Below are positions 23,542-62,350 of a stretch of 64,000 bases of DNA, one piece after another. Numbering within the stretch: the first letter of the stretch is position 1; each line of letters opens with the position of its first letter. The notes under the pieces are model-generated. The model had not been told where the DNA came from and made no database searches. It saw only the letters and a program-made list of their open reading frames with translations. Source of the stretch: Dendrolimus kikuchii (lineage: Eukaryota; Arthropoda; Insecta; Lepidoptera; Lasiocampidae). The stretch covers positions 6,025,501 through 6,089,500 of the forward strand of contig CM034402.1 in the NCBI GenBank assembly GCA_019925095.2, in the 5' to 3' direction. The translations under genes were made by a program, and so were the position numbers.

Positions 23542-23819
23542 ACTTTTATACACGACATCTTAAATATTGAAATGATATACCTAACTTGAGTTTGACTCGT
23601 GGCTACGCCGCGTGTCAAACCCTAGGCAGTAGCCTTATTTTAATTACATAACTACTTAATCCGGTTTTTTACTTATAACAATAAAAGCAAAGAACTAAGT
23701 CCATGGAGTCTAGACAACTGCCTCGCAAAACATAGGGTGAGTCGAAGTCAACCTGATTTGCAGTAATACAACGAATTACATGTTGCTTATTACAACGTAG
23801 GTATTTGTTAGTGAATTGA

Positions 23820-24250
23820 AAAACGCGATTGCAGCGCCGCCTCTTTTGCTAATTCTAGGCAAATGACGTCATTTATCGGGATAAAATGTATCCTAAGTGT
23901 TAACTCGGGTTATAATCGTTCATTCGTATACGCTCAGTAATTTCCAAAAAAGATGCGATTGCAGAGCCCACATTTTCACTAACTATATTTTCGTCTATAC
24001 CACGGAAATGATGTCATTTATCGGGATAAAAAATATCCTAAGTCACGCCCCGGGATATAAGCTAGCTCTATATCGAGTTTCATTTAAATCCGTTCAGTAT
24101 TTTTCATGTGATGCTCTGACAGACAGAGAAAAAATCTAAAAATTGTATTTTCGGAATCCGCTGGACCAAATTAGTCTATCTGATTTTTTTTACATTTTTA
24201 AACCCATTGTACAAACTTAAACCATTTAAAGATTTATTGTAGTATAGATA
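23820..24250 (+). repeat. Repeat E with an internal duplication
   Basis: AATGACGTCATTTATCGGGA occurs near 23860, with a one-base variant near 24008, each followed by ATCCTAAGT. Then the GTGATGCTCTGACAGACAGA block is shared with 7790-7971. Likely a Helitron-type relic. Confidence 0.45.
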
Positions 24251-24534
24251 AATATACAACATAATAAGGCTATATTATAGTGTACTTTTACATTCACTAG
24301 TCGACATCTGTATATATATGTGACAAATTTAATGTAAATGTGGCGTGACACTGACCGGCGATTATCCCTGTCTACACCATATAGTAATGCACCCAAGGAC
24401 AAGCCCCGGCCAATGTAGGACTATTGTGGGAAATGAAGACAAAAAGTACCTGGCTACTGGGGTGAACTGCTAGTGGTACTAGAGGTCTGGGAATATGGAG
24501 ACTATGGCGTCTGTCGTCTTGCCGTTGCCGACGT

Positions 24535-24760
24535 TAGCAACACCAAAGGTGCTGCTAATGTCCTGCTGCTCTCTAAAGGGAGACTGGAATCTGGCTACTA
24601 AAGCCGGAACACAACTCAAGGTTGTTATGACAGCATACTAGACCAGGGGTGGTAGTCATCCAACGGGCTAATACCCTACCACCTGGCTGTAGGTTGTTTT
24701 GTCGCTTCTTATGACAGCCCGGAAATTATATTCTGTCTCCGTTCATGCACGGATAATAAC
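24535..24760 (-). mobile_element. SINE-like S1 copy, degenerate
   Basis: Contains AACACCAAAGGTGCT, CAACTCAAGGTTGTTATG and CCACCTGGCTGTAGG, with indels; the T-run end is missing. Confidence 0.65.
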
Positions 24761-24983
24761 GGAAATTCGAAAAAAGCTAGCCTGATTTCATATTAGCATC
24801 GTGTAAATTGATTTGAAGTCAGTAGGTACTGCGCTACCAAGTCTTACTTGATTTCAATGTTCCTGGTCGAATATTTTAAAATCAGTCCGCTCCCCAAGTC
24901 AGATAGATAGCTGTAAAGAACCTTAAGATCCCTTGATGCTGGGGCTTCATCTGCATTAGTGTTTATTCAGACACCACCATTCA

Positions 24984-25032
24984 GAGCCAGAACCGAAATT
25001 GGCGTGTTGTACGCCAATTTCGGTTCTGGCTC
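24984..25032. repeat. Perfect 22-bp hairpin
   Basis: GAGCCAGAACCGAAATTGGC plus GT, loop GTTGT, and the exact reverse complement. More GC-rich than the surroundings. Confidence 0.85.
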
Positions 25033-25869
25033 CAACACCTTTGGCCTTTAGAATAGTTGCCATCGACAACAACAACGACATTCAAAATACGTAAACGTCA
25101 CATGAACAGTAACACATAAAATGTCACTCTTACGAACTTCAAGTCACTTCATTTCACAGAGTACTTTATATAATAATATACGGGTATAGAGTCAACACTC
25201 ATAATATATATACTAACGCACTCTATCGGTATACAACACAATACAACGGCAAAAACCGTCCAGGGCGTCCAGTATTATTTTGATTTTTATATTAGACTTT
25301 TGGAAATTGCGGGAGTTAATAATTTAATTCCTGCAATTCTCCAAAGCCTTTTCAAAAAATGTTTATAGTAAGTAAATAAAACTACAATTTAGCCGTAGCG
25401 TGATTTATTATGTTTCCTTTTATTAAAATATTCAAAGGCATACATTTTCATAACATCATTTGTATCCACATCTAATCTGGTTCCGTTAAGTATTTTATTA
25501 ACGTCTCGGCACCAGTTGCAAGTCCAACGTGATAAGCGAAGTCTTCGGAGTCCAGGAATCAAACAAAGTTGTTGAAAAATAATGAAAACACAAACAAAGT
25601 ACATAAATTCACGAGTGTGACTCGTATCGATCGGAATGTCATTTTGGTTTTGACATAATTGACATAAGTTTTTGGTAAATCGACAATTCATCAAAAATCC
25701 AGTAATTAAAGTTAAAAAGAGAAACTTACATATTTTAATAGTACATTATGGTACTAGTGTGTAACATTGGTGATTACCGCCGAGGCGCCATTGAGACTCG
25801 AGCCGTAGGCGAGGGTCTTAAGAGAGCCGAGGACGGTAATCATCAATACACACGTGTATCATACGACGT

Positions 25870-26243
25870 TTTTCAACACACTTGTGAATAAAATTACAAC
25901 AAAAACTCATTTTATTTAGTAGATAAAAAAAAGTTATATATGAGTGAAAGTTTTATTTATTAAACACGTACGAGTTAAAATTATCTATTTAAATAAGAAG
26001 TTGCATGAAATGAGCAAGCAATAGGAACATTAATTTATTTGTTCTATAGAACACGATCTTTTTTTTTTTGAATAAAAACTTTTTTAAGAACAAAGCAACT
26101 CAACCAATAAAATTAAAAAAAAAATCTATAACTCACTAGTGAGTTATAATGTTTTTTACTCACAGTTTGATAATGGGTGTCATTCTGTGCCTAATTGCGG
26201 TGACCATAGAGCCACTTTATGAGCAAGTGTGTTGAAAAATATA
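25870..26243. mobile_element. Inverted-repeat element with central palindrome
   Basis: TTTTTCAACACACTTGTGAA at 25870 is mirrored by CAAGTGTGTTGAAAAA at the right end. Inside lies a 22-bp perfect palindrome at 26127-26148 centred on CACTAGTG. No ORF. Confidence 0.5.
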
Positions 26244-27224
26244 TTTATTAGCTGATATGGCTTGCAAAAACATAAAAATATTTCAAATATTGCTTAAACA
26301 AGTATTAAAACAACTGCGTATAACGAAACATATTATTTTCTTTCATTTGGTGTTTAATTTGAGAACAGTGACATCTACTGCAATAAGTAGTACTAATAGA
26401 ACGCAAAAAATCTCTAAGAAAAAATAATTGTACTGACTGTTGTGAAACTACTTCATTTTTTCATTTCTAGACGTTTAAAAATTTACCAGTGTAACGATTT
26501 TATTGTAAAAACGAATTATACGAATTTATACGAAAAAACGTCTCATTTTTGGAAATCCTCCGTTCCTGTGTTTACAGTGTTAAAGATGTAGGCTTCGGCC
26601 GAATGTGTCTCATTTGAAGCGTAAAAAAAGAAAGCCGTTAACACACAGCTACATTAGTGTATATACATACGTTATCTGTCAATATTTAATGTCATTAACA
26701 ATGTCGTATTTCAATTCAGCATTAAACCTATCGCCAGATCTGCGTGAAACGACCTAAATCTTTAACACTAACGCAGATGAAGTCCCCAACTTAATACACC
26801 AAAAATAAACGTGAGAATTAATCTAGTCAGATTATAAAACACCTATCTATATAAAATATCTCTCCATCTTTGCAGATTGGAAGCCTCAAGCATTTCTTCT
26901 TGCTGTCACATCCGCACGTCAATAAACGGTCGCCAAACTCAAGTACCAACCACGTGAATAGGCTGAAAAATGAGCCGCAGGTGAGCAATTCAACCTTATT
27001 TATTACAGTCATTGTTGAATGAAAGAAATCGAATGAACGAATCGTTCCAAGAGATGTAATACTAGTATCAGCGTGACTCTTCTTAAGTAAAATAGTCAGG
27101 ATCTGAAAGCAGAGAATATTTTTAAATAAAATCGGTCAAGCGTGTGCTGATTTTTAAGACCTAATTGACTAACAGCCTTTTTCCTGCACCACCTATATCG
27201 CTTGATTCAAATTTGTTTTTCATT

Positions 27225-27337
27225 TAGGTTTCCTGGAAGAGATCGCTTTGAGCGATAAGGCCGCCTATTGTATCGCCTAGAAAATATTGTAAATATGGCC
27301 TGTTTTTGTAATTGTATATTTTGGTGTGCAATAAAGA

Positions 27338-27368
<31 letters not shown>

Positions 27369-27370
27369 AA
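27225..27370 (+). mobile_element. LINE 3' tail with (TC)n end
   Basis: CCTGGAAGAGATCGCTTTGA, GCGATAAGGCCGCC, TGCAATAAAGAGTTA then about 30 bp of TC repeat. Confidence 0.6.
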
Positions 27371-27450
27371 CAATACTGCACACGAGAAAAATAAACATCG
27401 ACAATTTTTTTGTGTCTTTCATAATTTCATAACATCATTATGTATCGGCA

Positions 27451-27831
27451 TATCAACACTACCTGCGTGGGTAAACTACGCTGTCGTACTAGTACTATGC
27501 ATACACATTTATTTATAATTTATGTAGGTAGTGTTGAGGCTTTTTTTTTGAGGCGGGGGAAATGCGTTTCGCACACTACTGGCTCCTTTACTAGGGACTA
27601 GACCAAAGCGATGAGGTGTCACCCACGAATGGGCGCACCAGCAAATCGCCGGCTTGTGTGGAGACTCGACTACACAATACTCCACTAAAACCACCCTCCT
27701 CCCATGTGCCCCGCGCTTATGGCAGAAAGAGCGTGAGACTTAGTACACTATCCTACGCTAAACTACGCTATGCTAGGTCCATTTTATATGTAGTAGTTGT
27801 ATAACAGCGTAGTTTACGTAAATGGTGTTGA
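27451..27831. mobile_element. Inverted-repeat element with GC-rich core
   Basis: Left end near AACACTACCTGCG and TAAACTACGCTGT; right end ACAGCGTAGTTTACG and AATGGTGTT, the reverse. The core (27541-27730) has a T-run and GAGGCGGGGGAAATGCG and may be a separate retroposon. No coding signal. Confidence 0.45.
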
Positions 27832-28317
27832 AATACCATTCTGCCAATTTTTTACCGGTACAGACCTCGTACCTTTTGAGACAAATTACTGCAATATACA
27901 TAGACTGATTGATAGATTGATATGACGATTGTATAAGAGTTCCGTTTTCACTAAAAATAGCTACGGAACTCTAAAAAATAAGACCTAAATCAAACAAAAA
28001 AGTTTTGTGAAATATTAAGGCTGGTTTATCGTAGTACCGATCTTGTTCGCTCGTTTCTGTCTGTGGAGGCCCTTAAAAAATCTAATTAAAAAGTTAATTA
28101 GGCCGTTGACTATTGTGAGAAAGGAAGGGAGCTAACCAATATTTATATTCAAACTTAATTAATAAATTATAATAGAAACTTTGTAAGTTGGTAAATTAAT
28201 TTTAATATAGCCAGGATAATAAAATTTTATATAAGTAATTAAGTTTAGGTAAAATAAGACTGACAATCGTTTGGAAATGGGTGATCGTACCGTATTTTTT
28301 CAAGGCTATTTTTTAAG

Positions 28318-28799
28318 GCTTTTCCCGGGACTCTTGAGGGAATTTTTCCGGGAGCGGTTGGTAATTGTTCGGGTGCATAAAAGTTAGCTTATTCCGACAC
28401 AGTTTTCACTAAAACGATTGCATATCTTACATTCTTTTTTTAAATACTGCGGTAGAATAGAATATTCTTTATTGCACACAAGAAAATAATACACATGAGT
28501 TAACAATCATATAACTAGTACAATCGGCGGTCTTATCGCTAACAGCGATTTCTTCCAGACAACCTTCTGGAGATAATTTTACATATCTAATAATGGGTCG
28601 GTATTCAGTGTGCATAGTTTAAAATATATACAATCATATATACATATATTAATAGTAAATAAAAATACACATACATATTTATATAGAAATATATGTACAT
28701 AGAGTTACATATACATACATAAATTATTGTTTACAAATTGCGGTACTTTATGTTTTGAATTTCAAGTCAACCGTGGAGAAAGTCGCGGGCATAGTCTAG
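28318..28799 (+). mobile_element. Helitron-like element H6, partial, split by a LINE tail
   Basis: The 3' part of H6 (28318-28454 and 28739-28799, ending CTAG and T) is interrupted by a minus-strand LINE 3' fragment. TGCGGTA is duplicated on both sides (28448-28454 and 28739-28745). Confidence 0.6.
28455..28738 (-). mobile_element. 5'-truncated LINE 3' tail inserted in H6
   Basis: Starts (on +) GAATAGAATATTCTTTATTGCACAC, i.e. the reversed 3' end with a TATTC-type tail, and contains the AATCGGCGGTCTTATCGCTAACAGCGATT block seen in other copies (8890-9000, 3528-3660). Flanked by the 7-bp duplication TGCGGTA. Confidence 0.7.
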
Positions 28800-29367
28800 T
28801 TACAGTAGTACAGTACAGTAGTTACAGAATTGTATACTCATACTTGAGTCCATTTTAATATGGCCAGTTGTATTACATAAGACTGTTACCATGTCACAAA
28901 TAAAAAAAGTAGTTGAAATGATATTAATACAAATTAAATACGATACAAAACAATAACATTTGAATGACTGAAGGTTCCTTTATCGAATAATCGATACTTG
29001 TAATCCAGAGAGTTATCCAATCGATCATCGAGTATTTGGGATTTTGAATAATTGATCCCGGCTAAGACACTGCATAACTTCGCTAACATAGTCTTTAGAA
29101 AATTTAATACGCATTTCAATAATGTGCTTAAAGGATCTTACACTTTGTTACTTTTGGTCCAAAATGTCTGCTTATCAAACAGGCTTCTATAAATATAACT
29201 AGTGGATAGTAGCGATTCCGTCTGCTTTCTGAATGGAATGAAAACGCAACTTTAACTTTAAATAACAGATTTGTTCCAAAAATCTATAATATTATATATT
29301 AATATCATGTATATGTATGATGTTAATATTTTATTTTCTTTTTCTTTACTATTTATAATATAAAATT

Positions 29368-29822
29368 CTAAACATACCGTGTCTGTATACAACAACTGGA
29401 ATAGGCTATATAAACGACGAAGAACACCATGCAATTTTTTTTAGATTTCTTATCTGTTTGTTCGGCATTCACGTAAAAACTACTAAACCGATTTTAATGC
29501 GATTTTCACGGATCGACAGCAAATTGTTAGACTTAAAATCTGCGCTATTTTATATACCGGGAATTTGTCTGAGGATGGTTTAAAATGGCCAGATTAAAAA
29601 ATAATAAAATTCCAATGTGACTTTTTCACTGATCCTGGAATCCCGCGGGAATTTTCCCGGTAGCCGTTTTGTAGTCATTCGGCTGCTTAAAAATTAGCTT
29701 ATTCCAACAGTTTTCACTAAAACGATAGCTTAGATTTTATTCTAATGCTGCGGTACTTTGTGTCCTGGGAATCTGGCGGGAATTTTAAGTCCAGCGTAGA
29801 CGAAATCGCTTGCACATTCTAG
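29368..29822 (+). mobile_element. Helitron-like element H6, copy just before the first Fur2 exon
   Basis: Begins TCTAAACATACCGTGTCTGTA-like sequence and ends CTAG followed by T at 29819-29823. It lies 200 bp upstream of the RTKR exon. Confidence 0.55.
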
Positions 29823-30024
29823 TATATAATAAAATAAATAAATGTAAGACAATAATTTATTTAAAACATTGAACTACTAACAAACAAAATATCTTATAAA
29901 ATATATATAAAACTAACTTAAAAATATATAATACAATAGAAAAATAAATAAAAACCTATATAAAGCCCATCCAGTTCCACTAGACCACTGTCGCTGGGAA
30001 TAAATGTAATAATTGTAATCTTAG

Positions 30025-56508
<26,484 letters not shown>

Positions 56509-56737
56509 CAATTATATTGTCGATATAACTAGTATAATATAAAATGCAGACTGATATATAGATGTTTTCATTACATTGTGCACCTGTTGCAGTAATACCT
56601 CACGCATATATTGAATTAGTATTATTGATATACAGTATTTTACCTGAATATCCTTTTTTTGTTTAGGGTCCTGTAGATATTTTGGTAAACACGTTATGGT
56701 TTCAACGCTTCATAATATGTCACATTATTATTTGCCA

Positions 56738-56970
56738 GGTGGTAGGGCATTTGCCCAACTGGATGGCTACCACTCCTGACCTAGAGTATTCCGCCATAAC
56801 GATTTTTAGTTGTGTTCCGGCATCAGTGGCCAGGTACTAATTTCTCCTTCAAAGCTGGCAGCACATTGGCAACACCTCTGATATTGATAATGTCCATCGG
56901 CGACGGCAACTACATTCCATCACAGTTGGGCCGTACGCCTGTCTGCTGTGCTTCAGCAATACAAAAAAAA
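56738..56970 (+). mobile_element. S1 copy, degenerate, in the presumed Fur2 3' UTR
   Basis: CCAGGTGGTAGGGCATTTGC to CTTCAGCAATACAAAAAAAAA tail, with several changes. Starts 230 bp after the stop codon. Confidence 0.65.
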
Positions 56971-56984
56971 ATAGTTACTGTGTG

Positions 56985-56990
56985 AATAAA
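56985..56990 (+). promoter_or_regulatory. Candidate poly(A) signal AATAAA for Fur2
   Basis: An AATAAA lies 477 bp past the stop codon. The interval contains a degenerate SINE copy (56738-56970). Other AT-rich hexamers occur further down (for example near 57105), so the real 3' end is uncertain. Confidence 0.3.
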
Positions 56991-57259
56991 TGATAATTGA
57001 CAGGAAGATTTAGTCTATATCATCCCCGTTATGGCAAAATTAAAATGAGTAACAAATTTAAAACCTTGAGAAAAGCGCGAATTTGTATATTGATTTTAAA
57101 TAAATGGTGATCATTTCTGAACAGTGATATTTATCTAAAAACTTTTATATGGTCAAAGGAAGGCTATAATTATTTATTACGCCTACTGAAAAGTGCCCGA
57201 AACGTCGGAATAAAAATCAAATAAAATACCTCGCTTAAGATTGTTAAAAAGTTAGCATT

Positions 57260-58309
57260 AGTATTGGTGAGTGTGATGAAATGCGACTTATTAATAGCGT
57301 TAAAAAATAACGCTTTAACACTTAGTTACATTAATGTATATATGAGTTACCTGTCAATGTCTAACGTCGCATCTCAAATAACGCGTTAAATCTATGACTA
57401 CATCTGCGTAACACAGTCACTAGAATTATCCCAGGTGTAGCAGGCAGGCATTAGAGAATGTTGAATTAAAAATTTAGAATTTTGCACTTTAAAGGTGTTG
57501 ACATAATTATATGTATATTAAATGCATTTTAGAGAAAACTGAGGTATTGCTACTAACATGTCATATGTGATGATTTTTATATAAATTTGAGGTATTGCAT
57601 TCTTATATATAAATAAGGCGAAATTTATTTTTATTTACGTTTAACAAAATTATAAAGAAATATGTATTAATATAACAAATTGTATCCTAAACTTTTTATG
57701 TTATTGACTATTATAATAATAATAATTTATTTATTTCAAGACAACACAGTCCAATACATATTCATAAAATAAATCCTTTTGCCTAAGTTAGTAATTAATG
57801 ACTAGCACTGATTTAGTCCTCTTAATGAAGGACCCAATCAGTGTGTCTATTACTATAATCTATTGAGTGCCGTTATATAATATAGTTTGTGCCAAAATGT
57901 ATGGCTTTTTTAGAGGTGTTGCAAAATGCTGCGTATTACCTGATTTTGATTGTTCAGGCATTTCTTGCAACAAAGACTGGCCATAAATTTTAACAAGGTT
58001 TATATACCAGGTTCTGCTTATATTATATAGCGAAGTGAAAGACTAGTTGATGTAAGCGACACTTTAAAACAAACACAAAATTATGGTATTTTTAATAGGA
58101 TCTTTGAAACATATGAGAATATGTAATCAAGAATCTGGTTTCCTATTAAAATCTGTAGATTATGATGATTATGATTTTAATTTTGTTTTCATGAGTAATT
58201 GTCAAAATATCGCCCAATCAGGTTTTCACTCGTCAATGTAAGTTATTATTTTGACATCGGTTTATTTTTAAATAACTGATGTCACGTCAGACAAACAATT
58301 AAAATGAAA
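57260..58309. other. No recognised feature downstream of Fur2
   Basis: AT-rich; no gene seen. The same holds for 59650-60230, 61190-61500, 61840-62145 and 62350-62740. Confidence 0.45.
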
Positions 58310-58792
58310 AAGTAACCACGGTTAGTGAAGTGGCCGAAACGTCAGAAAAAAAAAACTGTTAAAACGTAGTTTTATTAAGCCATCTTGCAATGAACTTTTA
58401 CAAATGTAACAGGGCTTTCTCACAGCAACGGCTCATTTAGAAAACTAAATAAATTGTACAAAAGATTTGCAAGAACAACGTGAATGAAGCCGCGTGGAAA
58501 GCTAATACAGAATGAATAAATTAAACATTCCACGATATAAATGAACACGAATATTTCTCCTTTTGTGTTTAAATTAGTTTGTCGCTCTGTTGGGCCTTTC
58601 AATCTAATAATACTGAGAACGGGAAATAAAGAGACGTGAACTCACATTTTTAATAGAAAACATTTAATTTAGAAACACGATGTCGCTAAAGGTTGAACTT
58701 CTTTTACACGACTGCTTAAATAAAACGAGCAAAATGTTTTTAGGCTTCATTTTAGTGTCATTTTAGCTCTACGCCTTTCATAGCGTGAGAAG

Positions 58793-59194
58793 CAGTGGCG
58801 TAGCTCGTCTTAGAGGGGCCTTGTATCAAAATGTGTTAGGGGTCCCGAATGAAAGGTAAAGTTTTTTATAAAAGAAACAAAAAAATTATTACTTATACTT
58901 AATGCTTCTAGGAGCTAAGTTAAGCTAAGGACAAACAATTCAATTCAAAGATACACATTCTCGCCTTTTTTTTTGGCAAACTTATTTATCAAATCATCTA
59001 TAGCTGAAGACGATTTCAGTTTTTTTGTCTGTCTATCGACAATCATGACAGGTCTGATAGCAGTTTTTGTTGGCCCAGCTATTATAGATTGTGGATTACA
59101 TTTTATGAATTTTGCTTACACACATTCGGGGCCCCTGTAGCTTGGGGGGCCCCGAATCATTGATATGGCTGATAGGGCGGTAGCTACGCCCCTG
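58793..59194. mobile_element. hAT-like non-autonomous DNA element
   Basis: 402 bp with terminal inverted repeats CAGTGGCGTAGCT (left) and CAGGGGCGTAGCTACC (right, minus strand), flanked by an imperfect 8-bp duplication GTGAGAAG/GTAGGAAG. The CAGNGGCGNA-type terminus and 8-bp duplication are hAT hallmarks. No transposase frame. Confidence 0.65.
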
Positions 59195-60378
59195 GTAGGA
59201 AGTCTTCAAAAAGCACATTTAGCTCGAGAAATGCGTATATTTTAATATTTTACTATAATTTTATAAACTTGGTTGCGCGTACATACAAAGATCGGTTTTG
59301 CATTCCCTTGTACATTTTTGTATATTGGCAGTCGGCCGTAAACTACGAGCGATTGTCGTAGTACATTTATGGTATTGCGTGTACACACCGGCACGAGCGT
59401 ACTAATTTCATGCCCAGATGGACCGATATGTACCTCCGGCGGTCAATCAACATCTTTCAATCAAATTTATTAAATTTGGTTGATCCGTCCAATATCATCA
59501 GCATTATCATCGCTTCGATATTGTATCCCGCGAAAGCCTTCACACAGTGGATATTTTTGTCTTCCGCGATTGCGGCTACTGAAAAATGACCGAAACGTCG
59601 GAATTATAAAAATCATATTAAATACAAACTTAGTTTTATTAAATGGAAAGTCTTGCGATCTATTTACTACAAAATTATAATAATATGTTAATTAATAGTT
59701 TATTTATACGTTATATTTGTACATGTGTAGGTATTTTTTTTAATATACCCCGCCCCCCGGAATAATAAACGCGACCCACAAAAGGGCCGGGATCCCCATG
59801 TTGATAAAAAATGGTCTAGATGAATAAAAAAAGGGTACTAACAAAAAAAGCAAGTTTTCACAAAATAAAGTGAAGTAAAGTTTAAAATATTTCTTTCTAT
59901 GTCTATATAATTATTTAGTTAGTCTTATCCATTATACTATAGAAACTCACTATTTTGTCCTAATACTATCTGAATATTTTTATTACAGAAGTTGTAAGCC
60001 AAATTATGTTTTTGAAAAACAACCCTTATATATATACTTTACTAACTTTATTATAAATTATATTAATAGTAGATGTGAATAACTCATTTTTTTTCAAAAA
60101 CTCGATTGTATTTCAGATACCTTGTTCATCCAATTAGCGATATGTTTTAAAAATTTAAAGCGAGTTTTAAATTTAATTTTCTATCATTTGAATAGCATAA
60201 TAACACACAATGACCAGTGACTTTAATGGTTATTACACTATGGGTTGTTCAGGGACCATTTCCCTAAATGAGAGTGGTGAAACAAGTAATAGAGAGTAAT
60301 TAACTTTAGTTAAGTCACGCCAGCCCTCTGTATTGGGTCCTACATACAGTATAGTGTAATAGGGGTTTAAATTATTTT

Positions 60379-60616
60379 TGTAACACGGAGGTTTTACGCT
60401 TTGGCAGCAACGTCCACCAAAGTGAAATGATGTACTGTTCACGATGTCAAAGGAAGACAATTGGCTAATGTCCGCTGTCCACGATTTTCCGTGATCTGAA
60501 TTAAAATCAATTTAAAATCTAAAACATCTAATATCTTGTAGTAGCTCAGAATATTTAAACTACTAAACTGGCGCCTAACGTGGGCCTCGAACCGACAGAT
60601 GTAACACGGAGGTTTC
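60379..60616 (+). repeat. Possible LTR and primer-site relic
   Basis: TGTAACACGGAGGTTT occurs at 60379 and again at 60600. Between them, TGGCGCCTAACGTGGGCC (60569-60586) matches a tRNA-Lys-type primer site at 16 of 18 positions. The two copies of the TGTAACA repeat diverge after 16 bp, so this is not a clean LTR pair. Confidence 0.35.
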
Positions 60617-60874
60617 ATTTTTTAATTAAAATCACTGAAAAATATTCAAAATTCAGACTTGAAATTAAGGTTTTTATTGCGCTTATATAGGTTCGAATTT
60701 GACCACTGTCACATTTGATAATGAGTGATGACGCGGTCTAGGATGGAGCACGCATACCTAGAAGATATCTATTCACTCGTGACTTTAAGACTCCTAGATT
60801 ATAAATGTCAATCAAACTAAAATGCTATTAAAACGGTTAAAATCTATTTATATTTCAACTTTGTATAAATATTT

Positions 60875-61186
60875 TGCAGGAACGGAGAAAGGATACAATT
60901 TTTCCTGCGGCCGGGCGGCCTGTTGTAAGAAGCGACAAAACATCCCACAGCCAGGTGGTAGGGCATTTGCCCGACTGGATGGCTACTAGCCGTGGTCTAA
61001 AGTATGTCGCCATAACAACCTTGAGTTGTGTTCCGGCATTAGTCACCAGGTTCCAGTCTCCCTTAAGAGAGCAGCAGCGCATTTGTAGCACCTTTTGTGT
61101 TGCAAACGTCCATAGGTGATGGTCGCCGCTTTCCATGAAGTGGACCGTCTGCCTGTCTGCTGAACTCCTGCAATAAATAAATAAAA
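60875..61186 (+). mobile_element. S1 copy, near-complete
   Basis: GCAGGAACGGAGAAAGGATAC head, CCGGGCGGCC block, AATAAATAAATAAAAAA tail. Open frames across it are repeat shadows. Confidence 0.75.
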
Positions 61187-61500
61187 AATCTTCAAAAGTA
61201 GGTACTACAGTCCTTTAATTTATGTAGAGTCTAAACATATCTGTATGTATTTTTTCAATAAACTTGTTATTTCACTAATGTCTAACTGATGATTGTAAAT
61301 ATGATTCAATTATTAAAATAAAGTATATAATATATATAACTATACGTGATGTAATGTGTACATATGTAAATAATCCGAAAATATGTAAATAAATTGATGG
61401 TTTTTATGACGGATAAATTTGTTAGTTTCATTTTTAAATACCTGAATCTCCAAGCTGAGTCCTGTAGAATCTATTCCATTGTCTGGAATAAATTCATTTT

Positions 61501-61834
61501 ATTAATACGTGAAGCAAAAACTTTATACCCCTTTTTTTACGACAATTGCGCGGACGGAGGAGTGTGAAATTTCTCACACTTATAGTTTATATAGAGAAGG
61601 AGTGCAGAATGCTAATATTTTTTTTAAATTATGCATAAAAAAGTAAAAATAAACATTACACACACTACCATGTATTTGACACACAAACGCATATATACTC
61701 TTTTGTTTATTGTTAAAGTCAAATTAACAGTGTAGCCTTGGCGAAATCTGTCTTTCACAACAGAACTTTAATAATGTTCAGACTTATAATTTAAATTAAT
61801 TATGGTCTAATTTCGACCACTGGGCGACTACTAG
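61501..61834 (+). mobile_element. Helitron-like element H1, third copy
   Basis: Same ends as 42583-42931. The hairpin has one change (GGTCTAATTTCGACC). It lies downstream of Fur2. Confidence 0.7.
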
Positions 61835-62149
61835 TTTGAATCTTTGCCATTTTCCAGAATAAGTGTTATAATTATTCATCCCTGTTATGCAGAGTATGTA
61901 CATGTATACTAAATTTCATGATCGATTAATTTCCAAGGCCTTAAGGAATGCACAAATAGATTTCTCTGCATATTCATTTATTTTTATACTCTGCAGACGA
62001 ACCTACACACTGCATATCGCAAGATAAATGAGCATTTTACGTGTGAGTTATTAGAAATATTCAACAGACAACTCTGGGAAAGTCGCAGATACTCAGATCA
62101 TAGTAAACGACATAGCAAATATTATACAAAAATCCACTAATTCCTGCCA

Positions 62150-62265
62150 AGGGTTGCCTGGAAGAGATCGCTTTTTAGCGATTATTACGCCCTTTGTATT
62201 TTTCAGTTTCTGTTTATCTATATTTTGATGTATAATAAAGTGTTGTCTATCTATCTAAATGACGA
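62150..62265 (+). mobile_element. LINE 3' tail with (CTAT)n end
   Basis: GCCTGGAAGAGATCGCTTTT, TAGCGATTATTACGCCC, TAATAAAGTGTTGTCTATCT. Confidence 0.5.
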
Positions 62266-62283
62266 AAAATTTGATTACGAAAA

Positions 62284-62350
62284 TTTCCACCCCGGGAATC
62301 GATCTCGCGTCCCATAACGTTCCCGAGAGCTAAGGGAGCAAAGTCGCTGA
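62284..62350 (-). mobile_element. tRNA-derived fragment
   Basis: Minus strand GCGAGATCGATTCCCGGG resembles a box B and T-arm; no acceptor stem pairs. Confidence 0.3.

Noticed and set aside
25389..25694. 101-codon minus-strand frame
   Set aside because: No recognisable family, AT-rich codon pattern like surrounding DNA, and no support as an exon.
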